From Deltaproteobacteria bacterium (GTDB lineage Bacteria > Desulfobacterota > BSN033 > UBA1163): 40,249 nt of DNA. Position 1 is the stretch's first letter. Each line of letters starts with the position of its first letter. The notes beneath the pieces are model-generated. The model saw only the letters and a program-made list of their open reading frames with translations. It had not been told where the DNA came from and made no database searches. Where the stretch lies: assembly GCA_018333535.1 (NCBI GenBank), contig JAGXTA010000060.1, positions 1 to 40,249 on the forward strand, in the 5' to 3' direction. Shown here one piece after another: positions 1 to 7,170 of the stretch. The position numbers were made by a program, and so were the translations under genes.

Positions 1-2
1 TG

Positions 3-68
3 ATTGCCTACAACATCCGGGTGATGACTGGTTTCATGCTGGGGAAGTTAATGCCGCAGCCTCAATAA
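3..68 (+). CDS. possible C-terminal fragment of a transposase (5' end outside window)
   Basis: An open frame enters from the left edge and stops with TAA at 66-68. The 21 visible residues begin IAYNIRVMTGFML. An 'AYN-R' stretch near the C-terminus is common in DDE transposases of the IS4/IS1380 type, but this is too short to assign. A second frame (from position 2) also stays open to about 150, so even the reading frame is uncertain. No inverted repeat was recognised just downstream. Confidence 0.25.
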   Translation: MAYNIRVMTGFMLGKLMPQPQ

Positions 69-384
69 TTGTATCTCGAATGCGACAGAGAGAGAATCGG
101 ACAGGAGAGGTGCATTTAAATCCGGGGGTTTTTCGCCTCAGGACTCATTGAAGCCGTTCCTGGATATAAGAAATTGACAACTTATCTGAGCCGGCACATT
201 CGTCACGCTGGCTTATCCAAAAAATCGGCAGTTTATAAACAGACTCTAATTAGAAATCTCTGCCCTCTTCAAACCCATTATTCCAGTATTCCATCATTCC
301 AGTATCACGGTTTGAATAAACCTCATTTTCCTTCCGTCTAAATATACAAAAGTATGAAAAATGATCCGAAAGGAGGGATCTTTT
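69..384. other. intergenic region upstream of the secreted repeat protein
   Basis: No gene was recognised here. The stretch 276-306 contains short tandem ATTCCAGT/ATTCCATC units that recur, often inverted, at 16887-16996 and 27828-27860. No convincing consensus promoter was found, although an A+T-rich segment at about 337-350 could hold a -10 element for the gene starting at 385. Confidence 0.5.
276..306. repeat. ATTCC-unit interspersed repeat
   Basis: Tandem 8-9-bp units (ATTCCAGT, ATTCCATC, ATTCCAGT) end in a TATC. The inverse form GGAATAATG occurs at 16887-16923 and 27828-27855, and the same orientation at 16970-16996, so this is a dispersed intergenic repeat family in this genome. Confidence 0.55.
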
Positions 385-813
385 ATGTGGAAAAAATTAG
401 GAATAACGATCTTGATCCTGACTTTAGTCTCCCTTTTCACGCTCGCTCCTGCTGAGGCTGGCTCAAAAACCCGCCATCGGTGGCAAGGGGCGGCCATCGC
501 CCTTGGAGCCGTTGCATTGGGGGGTCTTCTGGCCCATCAAATCCATGCTCATACTCCACCTCCGGTAGTTTATTACCCGCCTCCGCCTCCTCCTCAACCG
601 GAACCATACTATTACCGACATCAGTCTGAATATGTTCCCGGTCATTGGGAAATGGTTCGAGAATGGGTTCCAGGAGAATGGGAAAGGGTCTGGGTGCCTG
701 GCCATTATGATCGGTGGGGAAATTGGGTAGCGGGCCATTATGTGGAACGTCAGACCCCCGGACGATATGTAGAGAGAAGGGTCTGGGTTGAAGGTCATTA
801 CCGCCGGTATTAA
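385..813 (+). CDS. secreted protein with Gly-His-Trp/Tyr repeats
   Basis: This is a 142-residue exported protein of unknown function. The ATG at 385 is chosen because AAAGGAGG lies 8 bases upstream. An in-frame ATG at 361 would place that ribosome site inside the gene. Residues 1-25 form a signal peptide (MWKK, hydrophobic core, then AEA). A proline-rich linker follows (PPPVVYYPPPPPPQPEP). The C-terminal half has about six short repeats of the form VPGHW / VPGEW / VPGHY / VAGHY / TPGRY / VEGHY, separated by charged residues. It resembles YXWGXW-type repeat proteins found in proteobacterial envelopes, though the motif here is GHW/GHY. A GC-rich hairpin follows the stop. The periplasmic or surface location is inferred. 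Confidence 0.75.
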   Translation: MWKKLGITILILTLVSLFTLAPAEAGSKTRHRWQGAAIALGAVALGGLLAHQIHAHTPPPVVYYPPPPPPQPEPYYYRHQSEYVPGHWEMVREWVPGEWERVWVPGHYDRWGNWVAGHYVERQTPGRYVERRVWVEGHYRRY

Positions 814-830
814 CCAACCTGGTACACTCT

Positions 831-866
831 ATGGGCGGGGGCTTCCCCCGCCCGTTTGTAGTTTAA
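831..866 (+). terminator. hairpin terminator after secreted repeat protein
   Basis: A perfect 9-bp stem (GGGCGGGGG / CCCCCGCCC) with a CTT loop starts 19 bases after the stop codon. It is followed by GTTTGTAGTTT, a weak T-tract. It also lies between convergent genes and may act in both directions. Confidence 0.6.
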
Positions 867-907
867 TCCTGCCTATCGCTTAACACCTATCATGAAAATT
901 TGTTAAT

Positions 908-1120
908 CTAATCCTTGTGTTTTCCCTTGCCTCTACCTTTGCCCTTCCCCTCTTGATGCTCCCGCTTATCATCTCCGTGCCATCCTTTCCCTCCGTGCTT
1001 TTCCCAGTACTTCTTTTTCTCCCAGGCGCTCCAGTTCTTTTTTAGATTGTGATCAATAGGGTTTTTCTCATAAAAGAACTCCCCTTGTGGGTCTACCAAG
1101 ATCTCTATGTTACGAATCAT
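908..1120 (-). CDS. small charged hypothetical protein
   Basis: This is a 70-residue protein that I do not recognise. The N-terminal third looks globular (MIRNIEILVDPQGEFFYEKN), and the tail is strongly basic and glycine-rich (HGGKGWHGDD, then KGKGRGKGKHKD). It has no signal peptide. It begins 9 bases after the stop of the exported protein encoded at 1130-1471, so the two are probably one transcript, and its ribosome site is weak. The low-complexity tail might bind nucleic acid or polyanions, but that is speculation. The ORF could also be spurious. Confidence 0.45.
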   Translation of the reverse strand: MIRNIEILVDPQGEFFYEKNPIDHNLKKNWSAWEKKKYWEKHGGKGWHGDDKREHQEGKGKGRGKGKHKD

Positions 1121-1129
1121 TTTACAGTT

Positions 1130-1471
1130 CTAACGACTTTTCGGGAACATGTTTAGAAAGAGGTCGAAGGGTTCCTCCTTTTTTTTACATTTAAAAAGCG
1201 CTTCGATTTCAAGGAGGTCAAATCCAGAATAAGTTTTCGGGTCGAGTGTGATCCCAAAGTGTTTGTTAATCCGATAGACCATATAATCCCGTAAAGCTAA
1301 ATCGTAGTTGAGATAAGATGGGTCTTGAGCTCCAATATAAGATTTTCCAGCATGATCTAAAGGAGGAGATTTGAATGAACTGTTCTTGGCATGGACTGAT
1401 GTTCCATTCATACAGAACAGTGGGACCATGATAAGAATCGGAAACAACCATTTAATCTTTTTTATTAACAT
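1130..1471 (-). CDS. exported small hypothetical protein
   Basis: This 113-residue protein has an N-terminal signal sequence (MLIKKIKWLFPILIMVPLF, then a likely cleavage after VHA at about residue 28). The mature part is mixed-charge with no recognised domain. It ends in a segment rich in Lys/Glu (CKKKEEPFDLFLNMF). AAAGGGGG is placed 8 bases before the ATG at 1471. The gene converges with the secreted repeat protein and is followed closely by the small basic gene 908-1120. Function is unknown, and periplasmic location is inferred from the leader. Confidence 0.65.
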   Translation of the reverse strand: MLIKKIKWLFPILIMVPLFCMNGTSVHAKNSSFKSPPLDHAGKSYIGAQDPSYLNYDLALRDYMVYRINKHFGITLDPKTYSGFDLLEIEALFKCKKKEEPFDLFLNMFPKSR

Positions 1472-1693
1472 GTTCTATTCCCCCTTTCTCTATTTTAAAT
1501 ATAGTCAAGTTTATACCCTTTTAGATTTAAAAGCAAATATAATGCCAACTTCCAACTAATCTAACTATTTAATTTTTCTGGTAATTACTAAAAAAAGCTT
1601 CTTTAGGACTCGAGTTATGACAATTTCTTTAACTATTTTGACAATTAGTGAACACATCGACGACATAAAACCGGGGGCAGTATAAAATGTAAA

Positions 1694-1721
1694 TTGACAA
1701 ACATGGTGTTTTTGGTATGGT
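1694..1721 (+). promoter_or_regulatory. sigma70-type promoter for first AOR gene
   Basis: TTGACA (1694-1699), 16-bp spacer, TATGGT (1716-1721). Transcription would begin near 1728, leaving a short leader containing the ribosome site GGAGAG before the ATG at 1746. A second TTGACA upstream at about 1638 lacks a well-spaced -10. Confidence 0.55.
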
Positions 1722-1745
1722 ATTAAAAAATTCCGGAGAGAACCT

Positions 1746-3608
1746 ATGGCAGGATATCAAAACCGAATTTTAGAAGTTGATTTATCCATCTCTCAAATGA
1801 ATATCATTGATGTCCCTGTTGAAGACAAGAGACGATTCATCGGAGGAAGTGGGGTTGCGGCAAAGCTTTTTCTCGACCGGTTCAATCCGAAGGTTGATCC
1901 ACTCTCTCCGGACAACCCACTCATCGTGATGAATGGCCCCCTCACCGGCACGACCTTACCCGGCACATCGAGGTTTGCAGTCTGTGGAAAGTCGCCATTG
2001 ACAGGGATCTGGGGAGAAGGAACCTGTGGCGGGAATTTCGGACCGGAGCTGAAATTCGCCGGAATAGATGGGATCATCTTCAAAGGTGTATCGCCCACCC
2101 CGGTCTATCTCTCAATTGAGGATGACGAGATTGAGCTCAGGGATGCTAGTGAGCTCTGGGGTATGGATAACTATATACTTACCGATTTTCTAAAACAGCG
2201 ACATGGTAAAGATAAGAACCCAAAGGTCCTGTCCATCGGTCCGGCCGGAGAAAATCTGGTTAAATTCGCGGCGATCTGTAATGACAAAGGTGATTTCATC
2301 GGCAGGACAGGGATGGGGGCCGTGATGGGCTCGAAGAGATTAAAGGCCGTAGTTGTGAAAGGAACAAAAAAAGTAGAGGTTTCTCATCCAGAGGAATATG
2401 CCGCTCTACGAAAGCTTTTAATCACCAAGTCCCGTGAAGCGATGGTAGCCCAGTCTTTTCGGTCTATGGGAACAGATGCTGGAATGGATCTTGGCATGAT
2501 GACAGGCGATGTCCCCATAAAAAACTGGATGATCGGGGAAGATCTTGAACTGTCTGCAAACCTGGGTGGTCCCGCGATGACTGAGAGGTACCTCACAAGA
2601 AATCATGCCTGCTCTTTCTGCCCGATCGCGTGCAAAAGGATAGTTAAGGTTGATGATGGACCTTTCAAGACAGAGGAGGGGCCAGGGCCTGAATACGAGA
2701 CCTGCTGCACCTTCGGGACCCTGATTATGAATAATGATCTCGCAGGTGTAATCAAGGCCAATGAGTGGTGTAATCGATACGGCATGGACACTATCAGCTG
2801 TGGTGCCACAATCGCCTTTGCCATGGAGGCTTTTGAGAAAGGGCTGATCACCAGAAAAGATACCGATGGAATTGATCTCACATGGGGAAATATGACAGGG
2901 GTCATCGAGTTACTCCACAAGATAGCTAAACAAGAAGGGATCGGGGCAGTTCTATCTGAGGGGAGCAGGAAGGCAGCGAAGAGGTTAGGGAAAGAGGCCG
3001 AGGAGCTTACCGTTGAGGTGAAAGGGTTGGAGGCTCCGATGCACGATCCACGAGGCTTCCACGGAATGGGTCTTGCTTATATGATGTCCATCAGGGGCGC
3101 CTGTCATCTCATGCACCTCAGTCTCGGCGTGGAACAGGGGATTACTACGTACCCAGAAGCCGGGTTTCAGGAAAACTATACAGGTCAAACAAGCGAAGGG
3201 AAAGCCGAGATGATAAAGCTATGTGAAGACCTTGGTCTTCCATTTAACTCCCTCGCGATCTGTGAATTCGTGGCATGGACTCTTTCGGCAAATGAGCTGG
3301 CAGAAATGGTAAGGTTAACCACGGGATTTGATTTTAGATTGAAAAATCTCCTCGCTTGCGGAGAGAGAACATGGCTCTTAAAGAGAGGGCTTGGGAATAT
3401 GATGGGAATAAGCGCAAAGGATGATAGATTGCCAAAAAGAATCCTTACTCCATTGAAAGACGGGGCTGCAGCTGGTTCTGTACCAGATGTCGAAAAATTA
3501 CTTCGAGAATATTACGAGATCAGGGGATTGGACGAAGAGGGTAAACCCAAGAGAGAGGTGTTAATCAAGGCTGGGCTTGAGGATCTGGCAGAAAAGTTAC
3601 ATGGGTAA
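1746..3608 (+). CDS. aldehyde ferredoxin oxidoreductase (tungsten-dependent AOR family)
   Basis: This 620-residue protein is full length for the AOR family. These enzymes interconvert aldehydes and carboxylates using a tungsten bis-pterin centre and one [4Fe-4S] cluster, with ferredoxin as electron partner. The N-terminus (GYQNRILEVDLS, FIGGSGVAAKLF, NGPLTGT) is typical. Cluster ligands are visible as C289-x2-C292-x3-C296 and a fourth Cys at C506 in NSLAICEF, equivalent to P. furiosus C494. No signal peptide, so it should be cytoplasmic. It has its own promoter and is followed by SCP2-like, Fe-ADH and SCP2-like genes on the same strand, suggesting coupled acid/aldehyde/alcohol chemistry. The substrate cannot be read from sequence. 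A second AOR lies at 37590-39431; the two are clearly diverged paralogues. Confidence 0.93.
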   Translation: MAGYQNRILEVDLSISQMNIIDVPVEDKRRFIGGSGVAAKLFLDRFNPKVDPLSPDNPLIVMNGPLTGTTLPGTSRFAVCGKSPLTGIWGEGTCGGNFGPELKFAGIDGIIFKGVSPTPVYLSIEDDEIELRDASELWGMDNYILTDFLKQRHGKDKNPKVLSIGPAGENLVKFAAICNDKGDFIGRTGMGAVMGSKRLKAVVVKGTKKVEVSHPEEYAALRKLLITKSREAMVAQSFRSMGTDAGMDLGMMTGDVPIKNWMIGEDLELSANLGGPAMTERYLTRNHACSFCPIACKRIVKVDDGPFKTEEGPGPEYETCCTFGTLIMNNDLAGVIKANEWCNRYGMDTISCGATIAFAMEAFEKGLITRKDTDGIDLTWGNMTGVIELLHKIAKQEGIGAVLSEGSRKAAKRLGKEAEELTVEVKGLEAPMHDPRGFHGMGLAYMMSIRGACHLMHLSLGVEQGITTYPEAGFQENYTGQTSEGKAEMIKLCEDLGLPFNSLAICEFVAWTLSANELAEMVRLTTGFDFRLKNLLACGERTWLLKRGLGNMMGISAKDDRLPKRILTPLKDGAAAGSVPDVEKLLREYYEIRGLDEEGKPKREVLIKAGLEDLAEKLHG

Positions 3609-3620
3609 AAGATGATGTTC

Positions 3621-3747
3621 TCGTAAATAGTCTGAAAATACATTCTTCTGTCATTCCGGCGAAAGCCGGAATCCAGGCTTTTCAAATAGTTATAAATTTT
3701 CTGGACTCCGGTTCCTGCCGCAGGACCGGAGTGACGACTTTTTACGA
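3621..3747. repeat. MITE-like palindromic element with TCGTAAA-AGTC ends
   Basis: A 127-bp element lies between the AOR and the SCP2-like gene. Its ends are inverted copies (TCGTAAATAGTC at left, GACTTTTTACGA at right). Inside are two hairpins: CATTCCGGC/GCCGGAATCC at left and CTCCGGTTCCTGCC/GGACCGGAG at right. Related copies lie at 14118-14188 and 15264-15400, with a decayed one near 11274-11300. There is no coding capacity, so it is a non-autonomous mobile element or REP-like sequence. Confidence 0.7.
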
Positions 3748-3786
3748 ATCCGTCAAAGGTAAATAATATAGAAAGGGGGGTATGTT

Positions 3787-4209
3787 ATGGCCTTATCATT
3801 CCCGAGCATAGAGTGGGTTGAGGAGTTTAAGAGACAGATTAACTCCAGCGAGGGATACAAGAAAGCAGGTGCAACCTGGACCGCCGGAGTTGTGGCCTTG
3901 GTCACATCAGCGAAACCGGAGATTGGCATTAAGGAAGATGTCGGTATATGGCTCGATCTTCATCAGGGGGTTTGCAGGGATGCGAAGATAGTTACCGCTG
4001 AAGATGCCCAAAAAGCCCCTTTTTGTATCACCGGTGATTATGCTCGATGGAAACAGGTCATCAAGAAAGAATTGGAACCGGTGAAAGGGATGATGCAGGG
4101 AAAACTCAAATTAAAAGGAGACCTGCCAACGATCGTCCGTTATGTCAAGGCCTCCCAGGAACTCGTTGAATGTACCACGCGGATTGATACCAAATTTCTC
4201 GATGAGTAA
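3787..4209 (+). CDS. SCP2 sterol/lipid-carrier domain protein
   Basis: This 140-residue single-domain protein has the SCP2-like pattern: an N-terminal helix pair, then a beta-sheet region with a hydrophobic pocket (VGIWLDLHQGVCRDAKIV, FCITGDYARWKQVI) and a C-terminal helix after MMQGKLKLKGDL, the usual signature turn of the family. SCP2 domains bind fatty acyl groups or other hydrophobic ligands. AGAAAGGGGGG precedes the ATG. It sits between the AOR and an Fe-ADH, with a second SCP2-like protein further on, so a role in handling a hydrophobic acid or aldehyde is plausible but inferred. Confidence 0.75.
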   Translation: MALSFPSIEWVEEFKRQINSSEGYKKAGATWTAGVVALVTSAKPEIGIKEDVGIWLDLHQGVCRDAKIVTAEDAQKAPFCITGDYARWKQVIKKELEPVKGMMQGKLKLKGDLPTIVRYVKASQELVECTTRIDTKFLDE

Positions 4210-4210
4210 A

Positions 4211-4314
4211 CCCCGTTAGAAGGGGTGGAACTTTAAACCCCACCCTCAATAAGGAATGAACATTTTTTTCTTTATCCCCACCATAAATGGTGGGGCTTTC
4301 TACGGGGTAAATAA
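4211..4314. repeat. CCCCGTTAGAA-bounded palindromic element, possible terminator
   Basis: The element begins CCCCGTTAGAA just after the SCP2 stop and ends TTCTACGGGGT, an imperfect inverted copy. Inside is a perfect hairpin, CCCCACCAT-AA-ATGGTGGGG, followed by CTTTCT, which could terminate transcription. The CCCCGTTAGAA end recurs at 8082-8092 and inverted at 21939-21949. Confidence 0.55.
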
Positions 4315-4360
4315 GTACTGAACAAGGTTTCTTCTTGTTGGAGGAGAGGAGGACAGAACC

Positions 4361-5527
4361 ATGCCCTATGATACCAACCTCAATTTTATTTTCTGGAGTC
4401 CTACTAAGATAATCTTTGGTAAAAATACTGCTCTCGATGTGGCTATTGAAGTGGAGAACCTCAAATGCAAGAAGGCCTTCATCGTTACCGATAGAGAGCT
4501 TGCCAAAAATACAGATATCCCAGAAAGGATAAAAAAGGTTCTTAGCAATTTGTGCATAGGAATTTTCTCAGAGGTAGAACCTGACTCAGGCATCCACATT
4601 GTCAACCAGGGGGCGAAGCTCGGCAAAGAACTGGGAGCCGATTGCATTGTTAGCGTAGGGGGTGGAAGTGCTATCGATACAGCAAAGGGAATCGCAATCG
4701 TCTTGAAGGAAGGAGGAAAACTTCAAGATTACGCAGGGTTTCAGGTTCTCACAAGACCACAGACGCCGCATATCGTCATTCCGACGACTGCCGGGACAGG
4801 AAGCGAGGTAACTTATGTAGCGGTGATCAAGGATCATGAGGAAGGAAGGAAGTTGCTCTTCGGGGATTACAATATCCTTCCCAATGTGGCTATCCTTGAT
4901 CCAAAAATGACAGAAGGGTTGCCTCCCAGGCTGACAGCAGCTACAGGAATGGATGCCATGTGTCATGCCATCGAAGCATTACATTCCTTGCAGAGGGAAC
5001 CTATCGCTGATGGGATGGCCCTCCATGCCATAAGGCTTATCAAGGAGTTTCTTCCCAAGGCTGTAGAAAATGGGACGGATATGATGGCAAGGGGACAAAT
5101 GCTCATCGCAGCGAACATGGCAGGGGCTGCATTCTCTAATGCTCAGGTAGGAATAGTCCATGCCCTTGCCCATTCTGTAGGGGCAAGATTTAAGGTGCAC
5201 CATGGGCTGGCGAATAGCATCCTCCTACCTGCCTGCCTCAGGTATAATGCCGATGCGTGCGGTGAGGTTTATCTGGACGTCCTATTGGCGTTAGGAGTGA
5301 ACATTGAAGGGATTCAACCTGATAAAGCTGGAGAGGTGGTTGCAGATAAGATCATCGAATTTACTAAGAAGTTGGGTCTTCCTCAGAGGCTAAGGGACGT
5401 TGGGGTTCCTGAGGAAGGTCTTAAGGAATGTTCCGAACTCGCCCTCTCCGATGGGGCGATCGTTTACAATCCAAAACCGATCTTCGATCCGGATGAGATC
5501 TTAAAAGTCTATCAGAAGGCGTTTTGA
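4361..5527 (+). CDS. iron-containing alcohol dehydrogenase (group III)
   Basis: This 388-residue protein is a normal-length Fe-ADH, catalysing NAD(P)-dependent alcohol/aldehyde interconversion. The N-terminal nucleotide domain contains GGGSAIDTAKG (100-110) and TTAGTGSEVT (142-151). The metal-binding helical domain has D198, H202, H267 and H281 (TGMDAMCHAIEA, then VHALAH and HHGLAN), matching the four ligands of E. coli FucO. The ribosome site GGAGGAGAGGAGG is strong. It sits downstream of AOR and an SCP2-like gene and 10 bases before a second SCP2-like gene. Together they could run acid to aldehyde to alcohol, or the reverse. Substrate unknown. Confidence 0.92.
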   Translation: MPYDTNLNFIFWSPTKIIFGKNTALDVAIEVENLKCKKAFIVTDRELAKNTDIPERIKKVLSNLCIGIFSEVEPDSGIHIVNQGAKLGKELGADCIVSVGGGSAIDTAKGIAIVLKEGGKLQDYAGFQVLTRPQTPHIVIPTTAGTGSEVTYVAVIKDHEEGRKLLFGDYNILPNVAILDPKMTEGLPPRLTAATGMDAMCHAIEALHSLQREPIADGMALHAIRLIKEFLPKAVENGTDMMARGQMLIAANMAGAAFSNAQVGIVHALAHSVGARFKVHHGLANSILLPACLRYNADACGEVYLDVLLALGVNIEGIQPDKAGEVVADKIIEFTKKLGLPQRLRDVGVPEEGLKECSELALSDGAIVYNPKPIFDPDEILKVYQKAF

Positions 5528-5537
5528 ATTAACGCTA

Positions 5538-5957
5538 ATGCCAGAAATAACGGTTCTAAAAGAAGCAAGCGAAATAGGTCTGGCCGTTATGCTTTCCGAC
5601 CTCATCCGGCAGAACCTGGATCAGGACCCGGAAAAAAGAAAGCACTTCAACTCATTAGATGCAAGGGTGCTGATAGAAGCCCGTGACATTCGGATAACTG
5701 TTGGGCTGGAATTCAAGCAAGGAAGGCTCACTGTTTCGGAGGGTTTCTCTGTTAAACCCGACTTACATATCATCGCCGGTTCTTCAACGATTCTCGATTT
5801 ATGCCTCCTGAAGATCAAATTTGGCCTTCCTTACTTCTTTGATGGGGCAGGTTTTAAGGTTCTCAAAAAGCTTTTAGCCAGGAAACTCATCATCAAAGGG
5901 TTGTTCCGCCACTTTTCCACCCTTGTCAAACTAACGGAATTGTTCTCCGTCATATGA
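5538..5957 (+). CDS. SCP2-like lipid-carrier domain protein
   Basis: This 139-residue protein shares the pattern of SCP2-like domains: a central strand region (ARDIRITVGLEFKQGRLTVSEG, given here in overview) followed by KPDLHIIAGSSTILDL and a C-terminal amphipathic tail KLLARKLIIKGLFRH. It differs from the SCP2 gene at 3787, so these are not recent duplicates. It begins 10 bases after the Fe-ADH stop with only a weak ribosome site, suggesting translational coupling. A carrier for a hydrophobic substrate or product is the simplest guess. Confidence 0.6.
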   Translation: MPEITVLKEASEIGLAVMLSDLIRQNLDQDPEKRKHFNSLDARVLIEARDIRITVGLEFKQGRLTVSEGFSVKPDLHIIAGSSTILDLCLLKIKFGLPYFFDGAGFKVLKKLLARKLIIKGLFRHFSTLVKLTELFSVI

Positions 5958-6306
5958 GCTCGCAATAAATCTTTACAGGGTTATAGACAAACGGGCTGTT
6001 ACCCAAATCGATTTCATGCTTCGATAAAATCAACATGACTGGAAAAGTTACATGATTTCAACAAATCACCGTTTGCCCTGAGCCTGTCGAAGGGTAAACA
6101 AGTGGCAAGATATGTTCATCGTCAGAATCTCGATACCACAGAAATCTGAGACGGCGGAGTTCTTCCTGAAATCTTCTATTCCCTATTTTTCGAAAAGAGT
6201 GTATATTACAATCGCAATCGAAAAGTGGTGGAAGGGATATGCTTCAACCCAGAAGAATTGAACGACAACATTGAAATAGAGACAAGTTTATGATATTGAA
6301 AAAAGC
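5958..6306. other. intergenic region before the restriction-modification pair
   Basis: No gene was found. It contains a palindromic repeat at 6071-6099 (described separately). The final 100 bp before the methyltransferase are A+T-rich (for example GTGTATATTACAATC around 6200), and a promoter there is possible but not assignable to a consensus. Confidence 0.5.
6071..6099. repeat. CCCTGAGCCTGTCGAAGGG palindromic repeat
   Basis: A 19-bp core CCCTGAGCCTGTCGAAGGG (6076-6094) is framed by GTTTG and TAAAC, forming a 9-bp stem. The exact inverse of the core occurs at 21438-21456. This core is a widespread intergenic palindrome in many bacterial genomes. Confidence 0.7.
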
Positions 6307-7170
6307 ATGAGAAAGATTGAATGCATTACCAGATGCGGAGATTGTGCGGAAGTCCTTTTGGACTACCCTGACAACTTTTTCGACTTGATTGTTACGTCTC
6401 CTCCGTATGCGGATTCACGTGCTAAAACCTATGGCGGGATAAGGCCGGATGACTATGTGGAGTGGTTCCTCCCACGCAGTGAACAATTTTTCCGCGTGCT
6501 CAAACCCACTGGCACTTTCATCCTCAATATAAAGGAAAAAGTTGTTGACGGGGAGAGGCATACCTATATCATAGAGCTTATCCTTGCTCTCCGCAAACAA
6601 GGATGGCTTTGGACAGAGGAATTCATTTGGCACAAACGAAATTGTCACCCTGGCAAGTGGCCCAACAGATTTAGGGACGCATGGGAGCGCTGCCTCCAAT
6701 TCAACAAATCAAAACGTTTCCAGATGTTTCAAGAAAACGTCATGGTTCCTATGGGAAAATGGGCGGAAACACGCTTAAAACATCTTGGAAAACACGATGT
6801 CATTCGTTTCGACTCTCAAGTTGGAAGCGGGTTCGGAAAGAACATTGCGAACTGGATCGGAAGGGATAAAGCGTATCCCTCGAACGTCCTCCATTTACCC
6901 ACAGAGACGGACAACCGTAATCATAGCGCCACGTTCCCGCGAGCGCTTCCCGAATGGTTCATAAAACTTTTTACAAAAGAAGGCGATTGGGTGCTTGATC
7001 CTTTTGTTGGTTGCGGAACAACATGCGAAGTTGCGCAGAAACTCGGCAGGAATTCCATCGGGATTGATATTGTCCGACAGTACATCGATCTTGCCCAAGA
7101 GAAAATTAACCCTGTCGAAATGATGCTGTTTGAGAAAAGGGTAAAATATGGGAAACGTATCAAAAAGTGA
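6307..7170 (+). CDS. type II DNA methyltransferase (beta class, TSPPY)
   Basis: This 287-residue protein methylates an exocyclic amino group in DNA, protecting the host from the partner nuclease. The catalytic motif TSPPY (30-34) comes before the SAM-binding motif DPFVGCGTT (231-239), the order of the beta class. The serine form S/T-SPPY is more usual in N4-cytosine enzymes, but N6-adenine cannot be excluded. The central target-recognition region is 110-190. The ribosome site is weak (GAAAAAA before the ATG). The stop overlaps the downstream nuclease gene by 23 bases, as expected of a paired restriction-modification unit. Recognition sequence unknown. Confidence 0.88.
   Translation: MRKIECITRCGDCAEVLLDYPDNFFDLIVTSPPYADSRAKTYGGIRPDDYVEWFLPRSEQFFRVLKPTGTFILNIKEKVVDGERHTYIIELILALRKQGWLWTEEFIWHKRNCHPGKWPNRFRDAWERCLQFNKSKRFQMFQENVMVPMGKWAETRLKHLGKHDVIRFDSQVGSGFGKNIANWIGRDKAYPSNVLHLPTETDNRNHSATFPRALPEWFIKLFTKEGDWVLDPFVGCGTTCEVAQKLGRNSIGIDIVRQYIDLAQEKINPVEMMLFEKRVKYGKRIKK

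Noticed and set aside
463-798. minus-strand open frames opposite the secreted repeat protein
   Set aside because: They mirror the repeat-rich plus-strand gene, which has a signal peptide and strong ribosome site; no domain or ribosome site supports the opposite frames.
3351-3364. Cys538 (LLACGERTW) of the first AOR as fourth Fe-S ligand
   Set aside because: The family's fourth ligand lies in a SL-x-x-C-x-F motif; C506 in NSLAICEF fits this and aligns with C506 of the second AOR.
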